DNA of 64,000 nucleotides from Roseburia hominis (GTDB lineage Bacteria > Bacillota > Clostridia > Lachnospirales > Lachnospiraceae). Made by a program: the position numbers and the translations under genes. The notes under the pieces were generated by a model. That model ran no database searches. It had not been told where the DNA came from and worked only from the letters and a program-made list of their open reading frames with translations. Location: positions 1,674,001-1,738,000 of the forward strand of contig CP159990.1 of the NCBI GenBank assembly GCA_040702975.1. The letters are read 5' to 3'. Shown one piece after another: positions 36,460 through 45,954 of this stretch. The first letter of the stretch is position 1. Every line of letters starts with the position of its first letter.

Positions 36460-37236
36460 ATGGCACTGAATAAAGTAGAAATCTGCGGAGTCAATACGGC
36501 AAAGCTGCCGCTTCTGAATGAAGAAGAGAAGGAGGCTCTGTTTGTCCGCATCAAACAGGGAGACGAGGCGGCAAAGGAACGTTACATTAAGGGAAATCTG
36601 CGGCTGGTCTTAAGTGTGATCAAACGTTTCGTATCCAGCGGGGAAAATCCCGACGACCTGTTTCAAATCGGCTGCATCGGGCTGATCAAGGCAATCAATA
36701 ATTTTAACCCGGATCTGGAGGTGAAATTCTCCACCTATGCGGTCCCGATGATCATCGGCGAGATCAGGCGCTATATGCGGGACAATAATTCTATTCGGGT
36801 CAGCCGTTCGCTGCGGGATACGGCCTACAAAGCGATCTATGCAAAGGAAAATTATATCCGCAAGAACTTAAAGGAGCCGACGGTGCAGGAAATCGCGGAG
36901 GAGATCGGCATTTCCAAGGAGGATATCGTATATGCCCTGGACGCGATTCAGATGCCTGTAAGCCTGAATGAGCCGGTCTACAACGATAACGGGGACGCCC
37001 TCTATGTCATGGATCAGATCAGTGATAAAAAGAACAAGGAAGAAAGATGGGTGGAGGATCTGTCTTTGCAGGCGGCTATGGAGCGTTTGGGGGAGAGGGA
37101 GAGATACATTATTAAACTGCGTTTTTTTGAGGGAAAAACGCAGATGGAGGTGGCCCAGGAGATCCAGATCTCGCAGGCTCAGGTCAGCAGACTGGAGAAG
37201 GGGGCGCTTAAGGCTATGCGTCAGTATTTAGAATAA
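36460..37236 (+). CDS. sigG: RNA polymerase sporulation sigma factor sigma-G
   Basis: The 258-residue sigma factor begins with KVEICGVNTAKLP (residues 5-17), the sigma-G N-terminal motif that separates it from sigma-F and binds its inhibitors. Region 2 ([46 protein letters not shown]), region 3 and the region 4 helix-turn-helix (VAQEIQISQAQVSRLEKG) follow. It runs the late forespore programme. AGGAGG precedes the ATG. Confidence 0.96.
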   Translation: MALNKVEICGVNTAKLPLLNEEEKEALFVRIKQGDEAAKERYIKGNLRLVLSVIKRFVSSGENPDDLFQIGCIGLIKAINNFNPDLEVKFSTYAVPMIIGEIRRYMRDNNSIRVSRSLRDTAYKAIYAKENYIRKNLKEPTVQEIAEEIGISKEDIVYALDAIQMPVSLNEPVYNDNGDALYVMDQISDKKNKEERWVEDLSLQAAMERLGERERYIIKLRFFEGKTQMEVAQEIQISQAQVSRLEKGALKAMRQYLE

Positions 37237-37317
37237 ACATTTTGACTAAAAAACGTATTTTTATATTGAAATTTGACAGGGTTCATACTATGATAATCAT
37301 AGACAAGGAGAGAGACA

Positions 37318-37968
37318 ATGATTAAAGCGTGTATATTTGATTTGGACGGAACCCTGACAGATACCCTGGAATCCCTGACTTTCTCGGTGAATGAGACATT
37401 GAAGGAGATGGGACTAAATTCGATTACATCACAGCAATGCCGGCAGTTCGTAGGAAATGGAGCAAGAGTCCTGATGGAATGTGCTTTGAGAGCGTCAGGA
37501 GATGCAAAGCTCGTGAGAATAGAAGAGGGAATGCAGATCTACGGCAGAATATTTGGAGAGAACTGTAACTACCATGTTGCGCCTTACGATGGAGTTGCTA
37601 AGATGCTTAAGGAACTTAAGGCGCGAAAAATCAGCCTGGCCGTTCTTTCCAATAAACCGCACAGACAGGCGGTCGATGTGGTGGAGACGATTTTTGGAAC
37701 AGGAGTATTCGAGATGATTCAGGGGCAGTGTGACGAGATTCCGAGAAAACCGGATCCGGCGGGAGTCTACCAGATTCTTGACCGGCTGGGCGCAGAACCC
37801 GGGGAGGGAATCTATCTTGGAGATTCCGAGGTGGATATGAAGACCGGGAAGGCGGCGCACCTTCTCACCATCGGTGCAGCCTGGGGCTTCAGATCGAGAG
37901 AAATTTTAAATGCTTCCGGCGCAGATGCCGTCATAGATCACGCAGAAGAGTTGTTGAGATTCCTTTAG
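37318..37968 (+). CDS. HAD superfamily phosphatase (phosphoglycolate phosphatase-like)
   Basis: The 216-residue protein has HAD motif I FDLDGTLTDT (residues 7-16), an alpha-helical cap, motif II VLSNK near 113, the motif III lysine in PRKPDP near 142 and motif IV LGDSEVDMKTG near 162. These fit phosphatases that act on phosphoglycolate or other small phosphates; the true substrate is not known. AGGAG precedes the start. It stands alone after sigG. Confidence 0.85.
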   Translation: MIKACIFDLDGTLTDTLESLTFSVNETLKEMGLNSITSQQCRQFVGNGARVLMECALRASGDAKLVRIEEGMQIYGRIFGENCNYHVAPYDGVAKMLKELKARKISLAVLSNKPHRQAVDVVETIFGTGVFEMIQGQCDEIPRKPDPAGVYQILDRLGAEPGEGIYLGDSEVDMKTGKAAHLLTIGAAWGFRSREILNASGADAVIDHAEELLRFL

Positions 37969-38054
37969 AATCACTTATAGCTAGTGTAGTGTTTTAGTAT
38001 AAGACTGCTGATGTCAGTGATTCACTGCACTAAGACCAAGGAGGGTATATCAAT

Positions 38055-38318
38055 ATGTTTGAGTACGACGAGGATTGTCTGAGGACCTTTATTAAGAGGC
38101 AGTCGCAGTTATTTGATGAACCGGTGGCCGAGACCCTGGAGGAAGCAGAAGCATTTCTTGAGGACTGCATGGCAGTGATCGTAGATTCTATGAAAGAGGT
38201 CAGAGAATATTTTGAGGAGAGCGGTGCTGATGTGGAAGGAATGAGCGACGAGGAGCTGGAGGAGGCTTCTGAAGTATTCATACTTCCGAGTGGACAGTAC
38301 CTGATCGTAGAAGGGTAA
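38055..38318 (+). CDS. Small acidic protein, unknown function
   Basis: The 87-residue protein is very acidic (about a quarter Asp/Glu), predicted largely helical, with no membrane segment and two cysteines (residues 8 and 38). It ends in a short hydrophobic strand-like ILPSGQYLIVEG. AAGGAGG lies before the ATG. I do not recognise a family. A shared terminator follows. Confidence 0.65.
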   Translation: MFEYDEDCLRTFIKRQSQLFDEPVAETLEEAEAFLEDCMAVIVDSMKEVREYFEESGADVEGMSDEELEEASEVFILPSGQYLIVEG

Positions 38319-38331
38319 GAAAAGAATGGAT

Positions 38332-38365
38332 AAAGGCCGTAGTTTTAAGATACTACGGCCTTTTT
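38332..38365. terminator. Bidirectional terminator overlapping a gene end
   Basis: AAAGGCCGTAG (38332-38342) pairs perfectly with CTACGGCCTTT (38353-38363), then TTTTT on the plus strand. The stop codon of the convergent minus-strand gene (38345-38347) is in the loop, so one arm is coding. Confidence 0.85.
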
Positions 38366-38776
38366 GAGTGCCTCGTCGATGGCATTTAGCAGGATTTGTG
38401 AAGTGTAGGGATTGTCTTCGGAGAGCTGAATATTGTCAAGCGACTGGCTTTCCAAAATCTGATCGGCAAGCTCCTCGATCGCAGGCTGGATCAGAGGATA
38501 CATGGCGGTGACGGTTTCGTCCAGATTGCTGATGCGGATAGAGTTGATCTTTTGCTTATCCACTGCAACTTCCACTTCCAGATTCGTATTGTTCAGGGTT
38601 ACAGTGGAGGTGTAGATTCCCGGAGCATACTTCTTCTGTCCGGCAGCGCTTTTTTTCTCTCCGGAGAAGAACATGAAGAATAAAAGGCATAGGATCACGA
38701 TCCCGAGTACGGCGAAGATGGCCGTGTAGATGATTTCCCTCATGTGAAGGACGATGATTTTGGTTTTGGAACTCAT
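38345..38776 (-). CDS. Membrane-anchored protein with FMN-binding-like domain
   Basis: From ATG at 38776 (GGGAGG 5 bases before) the product is 143 residues: one membrane segment (about 15-37, ending LCLLFFMFF), a short linker, then GIYTSTVTLNNTNLEVEV and a C-terminal helix INAIDEAL-like. The pattern resembles the extracytoplasmic FMN_bind domain of RnfG-type proteins, but the threonine of the SGAT flavin site is not clear. Function uncertain. An upstream extension to 38914 is unlikely. Confidence 0.6.
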   Translation of the reverse strand: MSSKTKIIVLHMREIIYTAIFAVLGIVILCLLFFMFFSGEKKSAAGQKKYAPGIYTSTVTLNNTNLEVEVAVDKQKINSIRISNLDETVTAMYPLIQPAIEELADQILESQSLDNIQLSEDNPYTSQILLNAIDEALKKAVVS

Positions 38777-38940
38777 AGTAACCTCCCGATTAAAGCATAT
38801 GTATTCATATCCCGTAATTTGCTGTCTAACACAATATATGAAAACAGGAGAAAATTTATGCTTGTTTTGCGTGACAAATGAGGAGCGATTTAGTAGAATA
38901 GGAACGTGGACCAAAGGAAATGAAATAAGAGGTGAAAGAG

Positions 38941-39522
38941 ATGTTTATCATAGCGGGACTTGGTAATCCGGACGACAGATACAAGGGAACCAGGCATAAT
39001 GTAGGATTTGATGTGATAGATTTACTGGCGGAAAAATATAATATACCGGTGGATACGAGAAAGCACCGCGCTTATATTGGCAAGGGAATCATCGCCGGCC
39101 AGAAGGTGATTCTGGCAAAACCGCAGACGTACATGAATTTGAGCGGAGAGAGCATCATTAGCCTTGTGGAATACTATAAGGTCGACCCTGAGGAAGAACT
39201 GCTCGTGATCCATGACGATATCAGTCTGGACGTGGGGCAGCTCAGGATTCGTAAAAAGGGCAGTGCCGGGGGGCACAACGGACTGAAGAATATCATTGCG
39301 CATCTGGGGACGAACGTGTTTCCCCGGATCAAGGTAGGCGTGGGAGAAAAGCCTAAGGGGTATGATCTGGCAGATTATGTGCTGGGACATTTCTCAAAGG
39401 GAGAGAGAGGGCAGATGGAGGAGGCTTACGGTTTGGCGGCAGAAGCGGCGGCGCTGATCGTGAACCGCGAGGTGGACCAGGCGATGAATGAGTATAACAA
39501 GAAAAGGGAAATGAAGGAGTAA
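38941..39522 (+). CDS. pth: Peptidyl-tRNA hydrolase
   Basis: Pth releases peptides from stalled peptidyl-tRNA. The 193-residue protein has FIIAGLGNPDDRYKGTRHNVGF at the N-terminus with the catalytic His in RHNVGF, KPQTYMNLSG near 61, HDDISLD near 90 and GSAGGHNGLKNI near 107. ATG at 38941 has AGAGGTG before it; a GTG at 38932 is also in frame. It lies 6 bp before mfd, a conserved Firmicutes pair. Confidence 0.95.
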   Translation: MFIIAGLGNPDDRYKGTRHNVGFDVIDLLAEKYNIPVDTRKHRAYIGKGIIAGQKVILAKPQTYMNLSGESIISLVEYYKVDPEEELLVIHDDISLDVGQLRIRKKGSAGGHNGLKNIIAHLGTNVFPRIKVGVGEKPKGYDLADYVLGHFSKGERGQMEEAYGLAAEAAALIVNREVDQAMNEYNKKREMKE

Positions 39523-39528
39523 GGAAAG

Positions 39529-42500
39529 ATGAAAGCGTTAAAAACGCCTCTTTTGGAGCTGGCTGAATTTGAAGAACTCCAAAAACAGCGGCAGAAAAAG
39601 CCGGGAATGCTTCTTGTGTCCGGCTGCGTCACTTCTCAGAAGACCCATATGATCTATGCACTTAGCGATGGCTGTCCTATCACAGTCATCGTTCTTTCCG
39701 GTGAGGAAAAGGCGAAACAGATGTATGAAGAATATCGTTTCCTTACGGAGAGGGTCGTGTACTATCCTGCAAAGGATCTGCTCTTTTATCAGGCAGATAT
39801 TCATGGGAAATTACTGGTACAAAAGAGAATGGAAGTGGTCCAGGCTCTTCTGGAAAATAAAGAGATCGCGGTCATTACGACCTTTGACGGATTTATGGAC
39901 GCTCTGGCGCCCCTGGAGGTCATACGCGGGAAGGTGTGCACCCTTAAGGTGGGTGAGACATGGGATTTTTCCGCTCTTCAGGAGAAGATCGCACATCTGG
40001 GATACGAGCGGGAGGTCCAGGTGGAAGGCCCCGGCCAGTTTGCGGTAAGGGGAGGAATTCTTGATATTTATCCTCTGACGGAAGAGGTGCCGATCCGTAT
40101 TGAGTTCTGGGGAGATGAGATCGACTCGATCCGGACGTTTGACGTGGACAGCCAGCGCTCGATCGAGAATCTGGAAGAGATCGTGCTGTACCCGGCAGAT
40201 GAGATGCCTTATGGAGATGAAAAAGTTTCTTTTATAGACTATATAGATAAAAAAGAAAGTTTAATATTTCTTGATGAGCCTGTTCGCCTGTTGGAGAAGG
40301 GGCAGAAAGTGGAAGAGGAAGTAGAAAAGGCCGGCAGAATGCGGGAGGAGACCGAGGACCGCTCTGCTTTAGGAGGCTTAAAGCCGGAGTTTTTCACGGT
40401 GGACGAGATTGTAAAGAAACTAAATCGTTATCAAATGATTGGATTTAGTGCTTTAGAAACAAAATGCAGACCGTTTTTGGTAAACAAGACATACCCTCTC
40501 CAGGTCAAAAGTGTGAATCCTTATAACAACAGCTTCGAGATGCTGACCCAGGATCTGAAGCGTCTGAAGCGGAATGGATATCGGACGATACTGATCTCCG
40601 GGTCCAGGACCCGGGCGAAACGACTGGCGGAGGATCTGCGGGACTACGATCTGAACAGCTTTTATAGCGAAGACAGTGAGCGGGAAGTGATGCCGCGGGA
40701 GATCATGGTCTGTTACGGGCATGTGGAAGTGGGATACGAGTATCCGATGATCAAGTTCATGGTGATCTCCGAGACGGATATTTTCGGGAAGAGCCGGAAG
40801 AAAAAGAAGAGAAAGGCATATGAAGGGCAGAAGATCCAGAATTTTTCCGATTTGAAAGCAGGGGACTATGTGGTGCATGAGAATCACGGGCTGGGCATTT
40901 ACAAGGGAATCGAAAAAATCGAGGTCGACAGGGTGATCAAGGATTACATGAAGATTTCCTATGCGGACGGCGGGAATCTGTATATTCCGGCGACGCAGCT
41001 TGACCTGATCCAGAAATACGCCAGCGCCGATGCCAGGAAGCCACGGCTTAACAAGCTGGGAGGTCAGGAGTGGAGCCGTACCAAGACGCGGGTGCGCGGT
41101 GCGGTGCAGCAGATTGCCAGGGATCTGGTGGAGCTTTACGCGGCGCGCCAGTCGAAGGTGGGCTATGTATATGAGAAAGATACCGTGTGGCAGCGGGAGT
41201 TTGAGGAGATGTTTCCTTTTGAGGAGACGGAGGATCAGCGCCTGGCGATCGAGGCGGCCAAGCGGGATATGGAGAGCCCGAAGATCATGGACCGCCTGAT
41301 CTGCGGGGACGTGGGATTCGGGAAAACGGAAATCGCCATTCGGGCAGCGTTCAAGGCGGTGCAGGAGAATAAGCAGGTGGTGTATCTGGTGCCGACCACG
41401 ATTCTGGCGCAGCAGCACTACAACACCTTTATCCAGCGTATGAAGGAATTTCCGGTGCGGGTGGATCTGCTCTGCCGTTTCCGCACGCCTGCGCAGCAGA
41501 AGAAGACGCTCCAGGATCTGAAGAAGGGACAGGTGGACATTCTGATCGGTACGCATCGTGTCCTCAGCAAAGATGTACAGTTCAAGGATCTGGGGCTTTT
41601 GGTCATAGATGAGGAACAGCGATTTGGCGTACAGCATAAGGAGAAGATCAAGAAGCTGAAGGAAAATGTGGACGTTCTGACGCTTACGGCAACGCCGATT
41701 CCGCGTACCCTCCACATGAGTCTGATCGGAATCCGGGATATGAGTGTGCTGGAGGAGGCGCCGATGGATCGTATGCCGATCCAGACGTATGTGATGGAGT
41801 TCAGCGATGAGATGGTCAGGGAAGCCATCGAGCGTGAACTTTCCCGGGGCGGCCAGGTCTATTATGTGTATAATCGTGTCAAGGATATCGCGGAGGTGAC
41901 GGCGCGCATTCAGAATCTGGTGCCGGAGGCGACGGTGGTTTCTGCGCATGGTCAGATGCGGGAGCACCAGCTGGAGCGGATCATGTACGAGTTTATAAAT
42001 GGAGAGATCGACGTGCTGGTGTCCACCACAATCATCGAGACGGGACTTGATATTTCCAATGTAAATACGATCATTATCCACGACGCGGATAAGATGGGAC
42101 TCTCTCAGCTCTACCAGCTCAGAGGGCGCGTGGGAAGATCCAACCGCATGGCCTACGCTTTCCTGCTTTACCGAAGAGATAAACTGCTTAAGGAGGTGGC
42201 GGAGAAACGGCTGGCGGCGATTCGGGAGTTTACGGATCTTGGCTCCGGCGTCAAGATTGCCATGCGGGATCTGGAGATCCGCGGGGCCGGAAACCTTTTG
42301 GGTGAGGAGCAGCACGGCCATATGGAGGCGGTAGGATACGATCTGTACTGTAAGATGTTAAATGAAGCGGTCCGGCATCTGAAAGGAGAACTGCCGGAGG
42401 ATCTCTTTACGACGACCATCGATCTGAATATCGATGCCTTTATTCCACCGTCCTATATTCCGAATGAATATCAGAAGCTGGATATTTATAAGCGGATAGC

Positions 42501-42882
42501 GGCGATCGAGACGCAGGAGGACAAGGACGATATGCTGGAGGAGCTGATCGACCGTTTTGGGGAGCCGCCCAAAAAGGTGCAGCAGCTTCTTGCAATTTCG
42601 CAGCTAAAGGCCTTTGCGCACAGCGCTTACATTACGGCGGTGGAACAAAAAGGAGAAGAATTCCGGTTTACCATGTATGAAAAAGCGAAGGTAAATGTGC
42701 AGGCGATCCCGCAGCTTTTGAAGAAATATAACGGGGAGCTGAATTTTAAGGCGGAGGCGATTCCGTATTTTATTTATAGGGATCTTCGCAGGAAGAAAAA
42801 GGAGAAGGATCAGGAGGTGCTGGAGAAGATAAACGGTGTGGTATCAGACATTCATTCTCTGGTACTTGCAGAAGTGATATAA
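39529..42882 (+). CDS. mfd: Transcription-repair coupling factor
   Basis: Mfd removes RNA polymerase stalled at DNA lesions and recruits UvrA. The 1117-residue protein shows a UvrB-like N-terminal region, the RNA polymerase-interacting module (GDYVVHENHGLGIYKGIE near residue 443), helicase motifs GDVGFGKTE near 594 (Walker A) and VIDEEQRFG near 693, GRVGRSNR near 867, and the C-terminal TRCF domain. It is slightly shorter than Bacillus Mfd (about 1177). A PrsA-like gene follows, as often in this group. Confidence 0.96.
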   Translation: MKALKTPLLELAEFEELQKQRQKKPGMLLVSGCVTSQKTHMIYALSDGCPITVIVLSGEEKAKQMYEEYRFLTERVVYYPAKDLLFYQADIHGKLLVQKRMEVVQALLENKEIAVITTFDGFMDALAPLEVIRGKVCTLKVGETWDFSALQEKIAHLGYEREVQVEGPGQFAVRGGILDIYPLTEEVPIRIEFWGDEIDSIRTFDVDSQRSIENLEEIVLYPADEMPYGDEKVSFIDYIDKKESLIFLDEPVRLLEKGQKVEEEVEKAGRMREETEDRSALGGLKPEFFTVDEIVKKLNRYQMIGFSALETKCRPFLVNKTYPLQVKSVNPYNNSFEMLTQDLKRLKRNGYRTILISGSRTRAKRLAEDLRDYDLNSFYSEDSEREVMPREIMVCYGHVEVGYEYPMIKFMVISETDIFGKSRKKKKRKAYEGQKIQNFSDLKAGDYVVHENHGLGIYKGIEKIEVDRVIKDYMKISYADGGNLYIPATQLDLIQKYASADARKPRLNKLGGQEWSRTKTRVRGAVQQIARDLVELYAARQSKVGYVYEKDTVWQREFEEMFPFEETEDQRLAIEAAKRDMESPKIMDRLICGDVGFGKTEIAIRAAFKAVQENKQVVYLVPTTILAQQHYNTFIQRMKEFPVRVDLLCRFRTPAQQKKTLQDLKKGQVDILIGTHRVLSKDVQFKDLGLLVIDEEQRFGVQHKEKIKKLKENVDVLTLTATPIPRTLHMSLIGIRDMSVLEEAPMDRMPIQTYVMEFSDEMVREAIERELSRGGQVYYVYNRVKDIAEVTARIQNLVPEATVVSAHGQMREHQLERIMYEFINGEIDVLVSTTIIETGLDISNVNTIIIHDADKMGLSQLYQLRGRVGRSNRMAYAFLLYRRDKLLKEVAEKRLAAIREFTDLGSGVKIAMRDLEIRGAGNLLGEEQHGHMEAVGYDLYCKMLNEAVRHLKGELPEDLFTTTIDLNIDAFIPPSYIPNEYQKLDIYKRIAAIETQEDKDDMLEELIDRFGEPPKKVQQLLAISQLKAFAHSAYITAVEQKGEEFRFTMYEKAKVNVQAIPQLLKKYNGELNFKAEAIPYFIYRDLRRKKKEKDQEVLEKINGVVSDIHSLVLAEVI

Positions 42883-42965
42883 TGAAGAACACTGGTGAGA
42901 GTTTATGCTCTTGTGGTATAGGGCAATCGTATCGAGATAATAATATGCATTTTTTGTGAAAATGA

Positions 42966-42994
42966 TTGCCAGTCATGTTAAAAAACGCTATACT
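42966..42994 (+). promoter_or_regulatory. Promoter of the PrsA-like lipoprotein gene
   Basis: TTGCCA (42966-42971), a 17-bp spacer and TATACT (42989-42994), about 50 bases before the start codon. Confidence 0.6.
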
Positions 42995-43051
42995 ATAACG
43001 TGTACACCGAAAAAGGCGTGCGATGGGATACAACGAAGGAGGATTTTTTCA

Positions 43052-44074
43052 ATGAAGAAAAGAATAGTTTCGCTTGTTCTGGCGGCAGCAATGACGGCTG
43101 CGGCTATAACAGGCTGTGGAAAATTAGATGGAAGCGCGGTGGTCGCAGAAGTGGGTGAGGAGAAAATCACAGCAGATGTGGCGAATTTTTACGCCCGTTA
43201 TCAGCAGGCACAGTATGAGACCTATTATGCGAGCTTCATGGGAACCGACCTGTGGGCTGGCGAAGCACAGGACGGAAAGACGTATGAGGAGAGTATAAAA
43301 GAATCTATCATGGAATCCTTAGAGACATTGTATGTACTTGACGCACACAAATCAGAATACAATGTTGAACTGACAGATGAGGAGAAGGAGAATATCAAGA
43401 AAGCAGCCGAGAGCTTTGCCGATGCGAACGGGAAGGAAGAAAAGGAAGTGATCTCAGGAGATGCGGCGACGGTACAGAAGGTGCTGGAGCTTTTGACTAT
43501 CCAGGAAAAGATGCGTGTAGAGATCGGCAAAGGCGCGGATACTGAGGTTTCCGACGAGGAGGCAGCACAGAAGAAGCTGCAGTATGTGCGGTTTCCATTT
43601 ACCACGACGGACGCAGACGGCAATCAGACCACGCTTTCTGATGAGGAGAAGGCAGAGCTGAAGGAGAAGGCGGAAGCATTCAAAAATGGTGCGGCAGACG
43701 CCGACGACTTTGAGGCATTTGCAAAAGAGCAGGGCTATGAGGCCACGAGCGTTACTTTTGATGATGAGTCGACCTCACTTCCACAGAATCTTCTGATTGC
43801 GGCAGATATGCTGAAAGAGGGAGAGGTCACCACAGTGGTAGAAGACACTTCTGCATATTATGTAGGAAAGCTGATCAGTCTTCTTGACAGGGAGGCAACG
43901 GATACGAAGAAGACCACCATCGTCTCTGAGAGAAAGCAGGAGTTGTTCAATGATACCTGCGAAAAGTGGAGAAAAGATGCGGGTGTAAAGGTGCATAAGA
44001 GCACATGGAATAAGATCGATTTTGTTAAACAGGGAGTAACAATCAAGAGTACCGACACAGAAACGGAAGAATAG
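43052..44074 (+). CDS. prsA: PrsA-like foldase lipoprotein (peptidyl-prolyl isomerase family)
   Basis: The 340-residue product has a lipoprotein signal: basic start, hydrophobic stretch and lipobox ITGC with the modified cysteine near residue 21. The rest is a SurA/PrsA-type chaperone region (GSAVVAEVGEEKITA) and a degenerate parvulin-like part (KLQYVRFPF, LKEGEVTTVVEDTSAYYVGKL). It should assist folding of exported proteins outside the membrane. Catalytic isomerase activity is uncertain. AAGGAGG is 9 bases before the ATG at 43052. Confidence 0.8.
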   Translation: MKKRIVSLVLAAAMTAAAITGCGKLDGSAVVAEVGEEKITADVANFYARYQQAQYETYYASFMGTDLWAGEAQDGKTYEESIKESIMESLETLYVLDAHKSEYNVELTDEEKENIKKAAESFADANGKEEKEVISGDAATVQKVLELLTIQEKMRVEIGKGADTEVSDEEAAQKKLQYVRFPFTTTDADGNQTTLSDEEKAELKEKAEAFKNGAADADDFEAFAKEQGYEATSVTFDDESTSLPQNLLIAADMLKEGEVTTVVEDTSAYYVGKLISLLDREATDTKKTTIVSERKQELFNDTCEKWRKDAGVKVHKSTWNKIDFVKQGVTIKSTDTETEE

Positions 44075-44156
44075 GGAGACTCTGGGAAGAGGAATCCGTG
44101 AAGCGGGATATGAATATTGAAGGAGAGGAATAATTAATACGGAGGAGGAGATTCTA

Positions 44157-44864
44157 ATGGGAGAGATCAACACTTTGATAAATAGTCTGACAAGTAATCC
44201 GGAAGCGATACTGGAAACAGGAGCAGAGTTAACTGTACCGGTTCTGGCAGTGAACGCGGTGGTGTCACTTTTGATCTGCGTGCTGGGTTTGAAGCTGATA
44301 CGGCTCTGGAATGTGCTTGCAGGTCTGGCGGCGGGAGCTGTCGTAGGCGCTGCAGTCAGCCTGGCGCTGGGACTTGAGGTGAACGTGTTTCTGATCGTTA
44401 CAGGCGTATCTGCAGTGGTCATCGCCGTTTTGAGTGGTATTTTCAAACGGTTTGGGGCGTTTATCTTTAGTTTTACGGCTATCAGTGGAATTGCTATCAG
44501 CCTTTTGGGATTTCATAATCGGATTTTTGTGGGAATTGCTGCGGTAGTTGCGTTAATCCTTGCCGTTCTGGCAGTGATCTGGTTCGAACCGATGGTAATT
44601 GTGGTCACTTCCATATATGGTGGTTTTGGACTTGGCGGGGCGGTCGCAGGACTTAGCGGGCTCAAAAATCCATACGTATGTGTGGCTATATATGTGGTAC
44701 TCATTATCCTTGGCATGGTGATTCAGTTTACCATGAAATCCGGCGAGATCAAAAGAAGAGATCGTAAACGCGCTCAGGCAATCAAAGAAGAGCATTCCGT
44801 AGAGTCGGAAATAGATAAGGCCAGAGCGATACTGGATGCTGATGACGAAGACGACGACTATTAG
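44157..44864 (+). CDS. Multi-pass membrane protein, TMEM198/DUF4203-like
   Basis: The 235-residue protein has about seven or eight hydrophobic segments between residues 25 and 195, rich in Gly/Ala/Val, and an acidic cytoplasmic tail (KEEHSVESEIDKARAILDADDEDDDY region). The spacing resembles the TM7S3/TM198-like domain family. Function is unknown. GGAGGAGG lies before the ATG. It is between the PrsA-like gene and a PHP phosphoesterase gene. Confidence 0.65.
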   Translation: MGEINTLINSLTSNPEAILETGAELTVPVLAVNAVVSLLICVLGLKLIRLWNVLAGLAAGAVVGAAVSLALGLEVNVFLIVTGVSAVVIAVLSGIFKRFGAFIFSFTAISGIAISLLGFHNRIFVGIAAVVALILAVLAVIWFEPMVIVVTSIYGGFGLGGAVAGLSGLKNPYVCVAIYVVLIILGMVIQFTMKSGEIKRRDRKRAQAIKEEHSVESEIDKARAILDADDEDDDY

Positions 44865-44960
44865 AAAAATGTGTTGCTGGTACAGCGATCATGCTGTGCG
44901 GGTAAAAAGGTCTGATATATTCAGCAGAGGATCTGACTGTCAAAGAGAGGAGTGGTGTGT

Positions 44961-45794
44961 ATGAGAATTGATATGCACTGTCATGTGAAGGAAGGCTCGC
45001 TCGACAGTAAAGTGCCGTTGGGGGAATTTATTTCGATACTAAAAGATAAAGGAATCGACGGTATGGTGGTGACCGATCACGACACATATAATGGTTACCG
45101 GCATTGGAAATATCAGATGAAGGACAAGGAGCACCCGGATTTTGTGGTACTCAAAGGGATCGAATACGATACCCGGGATGCGGGACATATTCTGGTCATT
45201 ATGCCGCAGGGGGTGCGTATGCGTCTTCTTGAACTAAGGGGGCTGCCGCTTTCTCTTCTGATTAATTTCGTGCATCACCACGGCGGAATCTGTGGACCGG
45301 CTCATCCCTGCGGGGAGAAATATCTCAGCTTTACACACACGAAATGTTTTAAGAAAACGCCGGAGTTGATGGAGCAGTTTGATTTTGTTGAGGTATTCAA
45401 CGCCTGTGAGTCCCCGGAATCGAATGAAGGGGCAAGAAAGCTGGCCGAGGAATACGGGAAGATTGGAGTGGGCGGAAGCGACGCTCACAGGCCGGACTGC
45501 GTGGGAATGGCGTATACGGAATTCGAGGATCCGATCAAGACGGAGCTGGATCTGATTCAACAGATACGCAGCAGGAAGCCGATACAGGCCAAAGGCGGAT
45601 TTTACACCGGCACCACGAAGGATAAGATGGGAAGGGCGAATAAGCTGCTGGTATATTCTTTTTGGCTCTATAATTTTGGCGGGGCGCTGCTTCGGATGCG
45701 GGGAAGAAAGGACAAGATTCAGGCGGAACAGCCCATCGATCCGATCGACCCGATTGAGATGCCATATTTAAGTGAGATAAAGAGGAAATATTAA
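44961..45794 (+). CDS. PHP domain phosphoesterase
   Basis: The 277-residue protein starts RIDMHCHVKEGS (metal ligands HxH near residues 5-7), then VVTDHDTYNG near 37, KGIEYDT near 68, HHHGGICGPAHP near 105 and GGSDAHRPD near 170. These are the PHP motifs for two or three metal ions, as in YciV-like nucleases and histidinol phosphatases. Substrate unknown. I use ATG at 44961, 8 bases after GAGAGGAG. Confidence 0.8.
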   Translation: MRIDMHCHVKEGSLDSKVPLGEFISILKDKGIDGMVVTDHDTYNGYRHWKYQMKDKEHPDFVVLKGIEYDTRDAGHILVIMPQGVRMRLLELRGLPLSLLINFVHHHGGICGPAHPCGEKYLSFTHTKCFKKTPELMEQFDFVEVFNACESPESNEGARKLAEEYGKIGVGGSDAHRPDCVGMAYTEFEDPIKTELDLIQQIRSRKPIQAKGGFYTGTTKDKMGRANKLLVYSFWLYNFGGALLRMRGRKDKIQAEQPIDPIDPIEMPYLSEIKRKY

Positions 45795-45801
45795 ATAAAA
45801 A

Positions 45802-45846
45802 AGAGGAAAATCAGATTTGTTTCTTGTCTGATTTTCCTCTCTTTTT
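45802..45846 (+). terminator. Strong intrinsic terminator
   Basis: AGAGGAAAATCAGA (45802-45815) pairs perfectly with TCTGATTTTCCTCT (45827-45840), then CTTTTT. It ends the PHP transcript and also faces the convergent membrane gene. Confidence 0.9.
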
Positions 45847-45954
45847 ATTTAATTGTATCTATGAGACCTATTATCCGTCATATTTAAGTACCTCGTGAGC
45901 AGACATATATGGAAAAACTTATCGGTCGTTTAGCGTAATTTGGCGCGTAACCTT

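Noticed and set aside
40453..42321. A 622-codon open frame on the minus strand inside mfd
   Set aside because: It is antisense to a clear Mfd helicase over its whole length, is rich in His/Leu/Arg as expected from the complement of this codon usage, and shows no recognisable domain or ribosome site.
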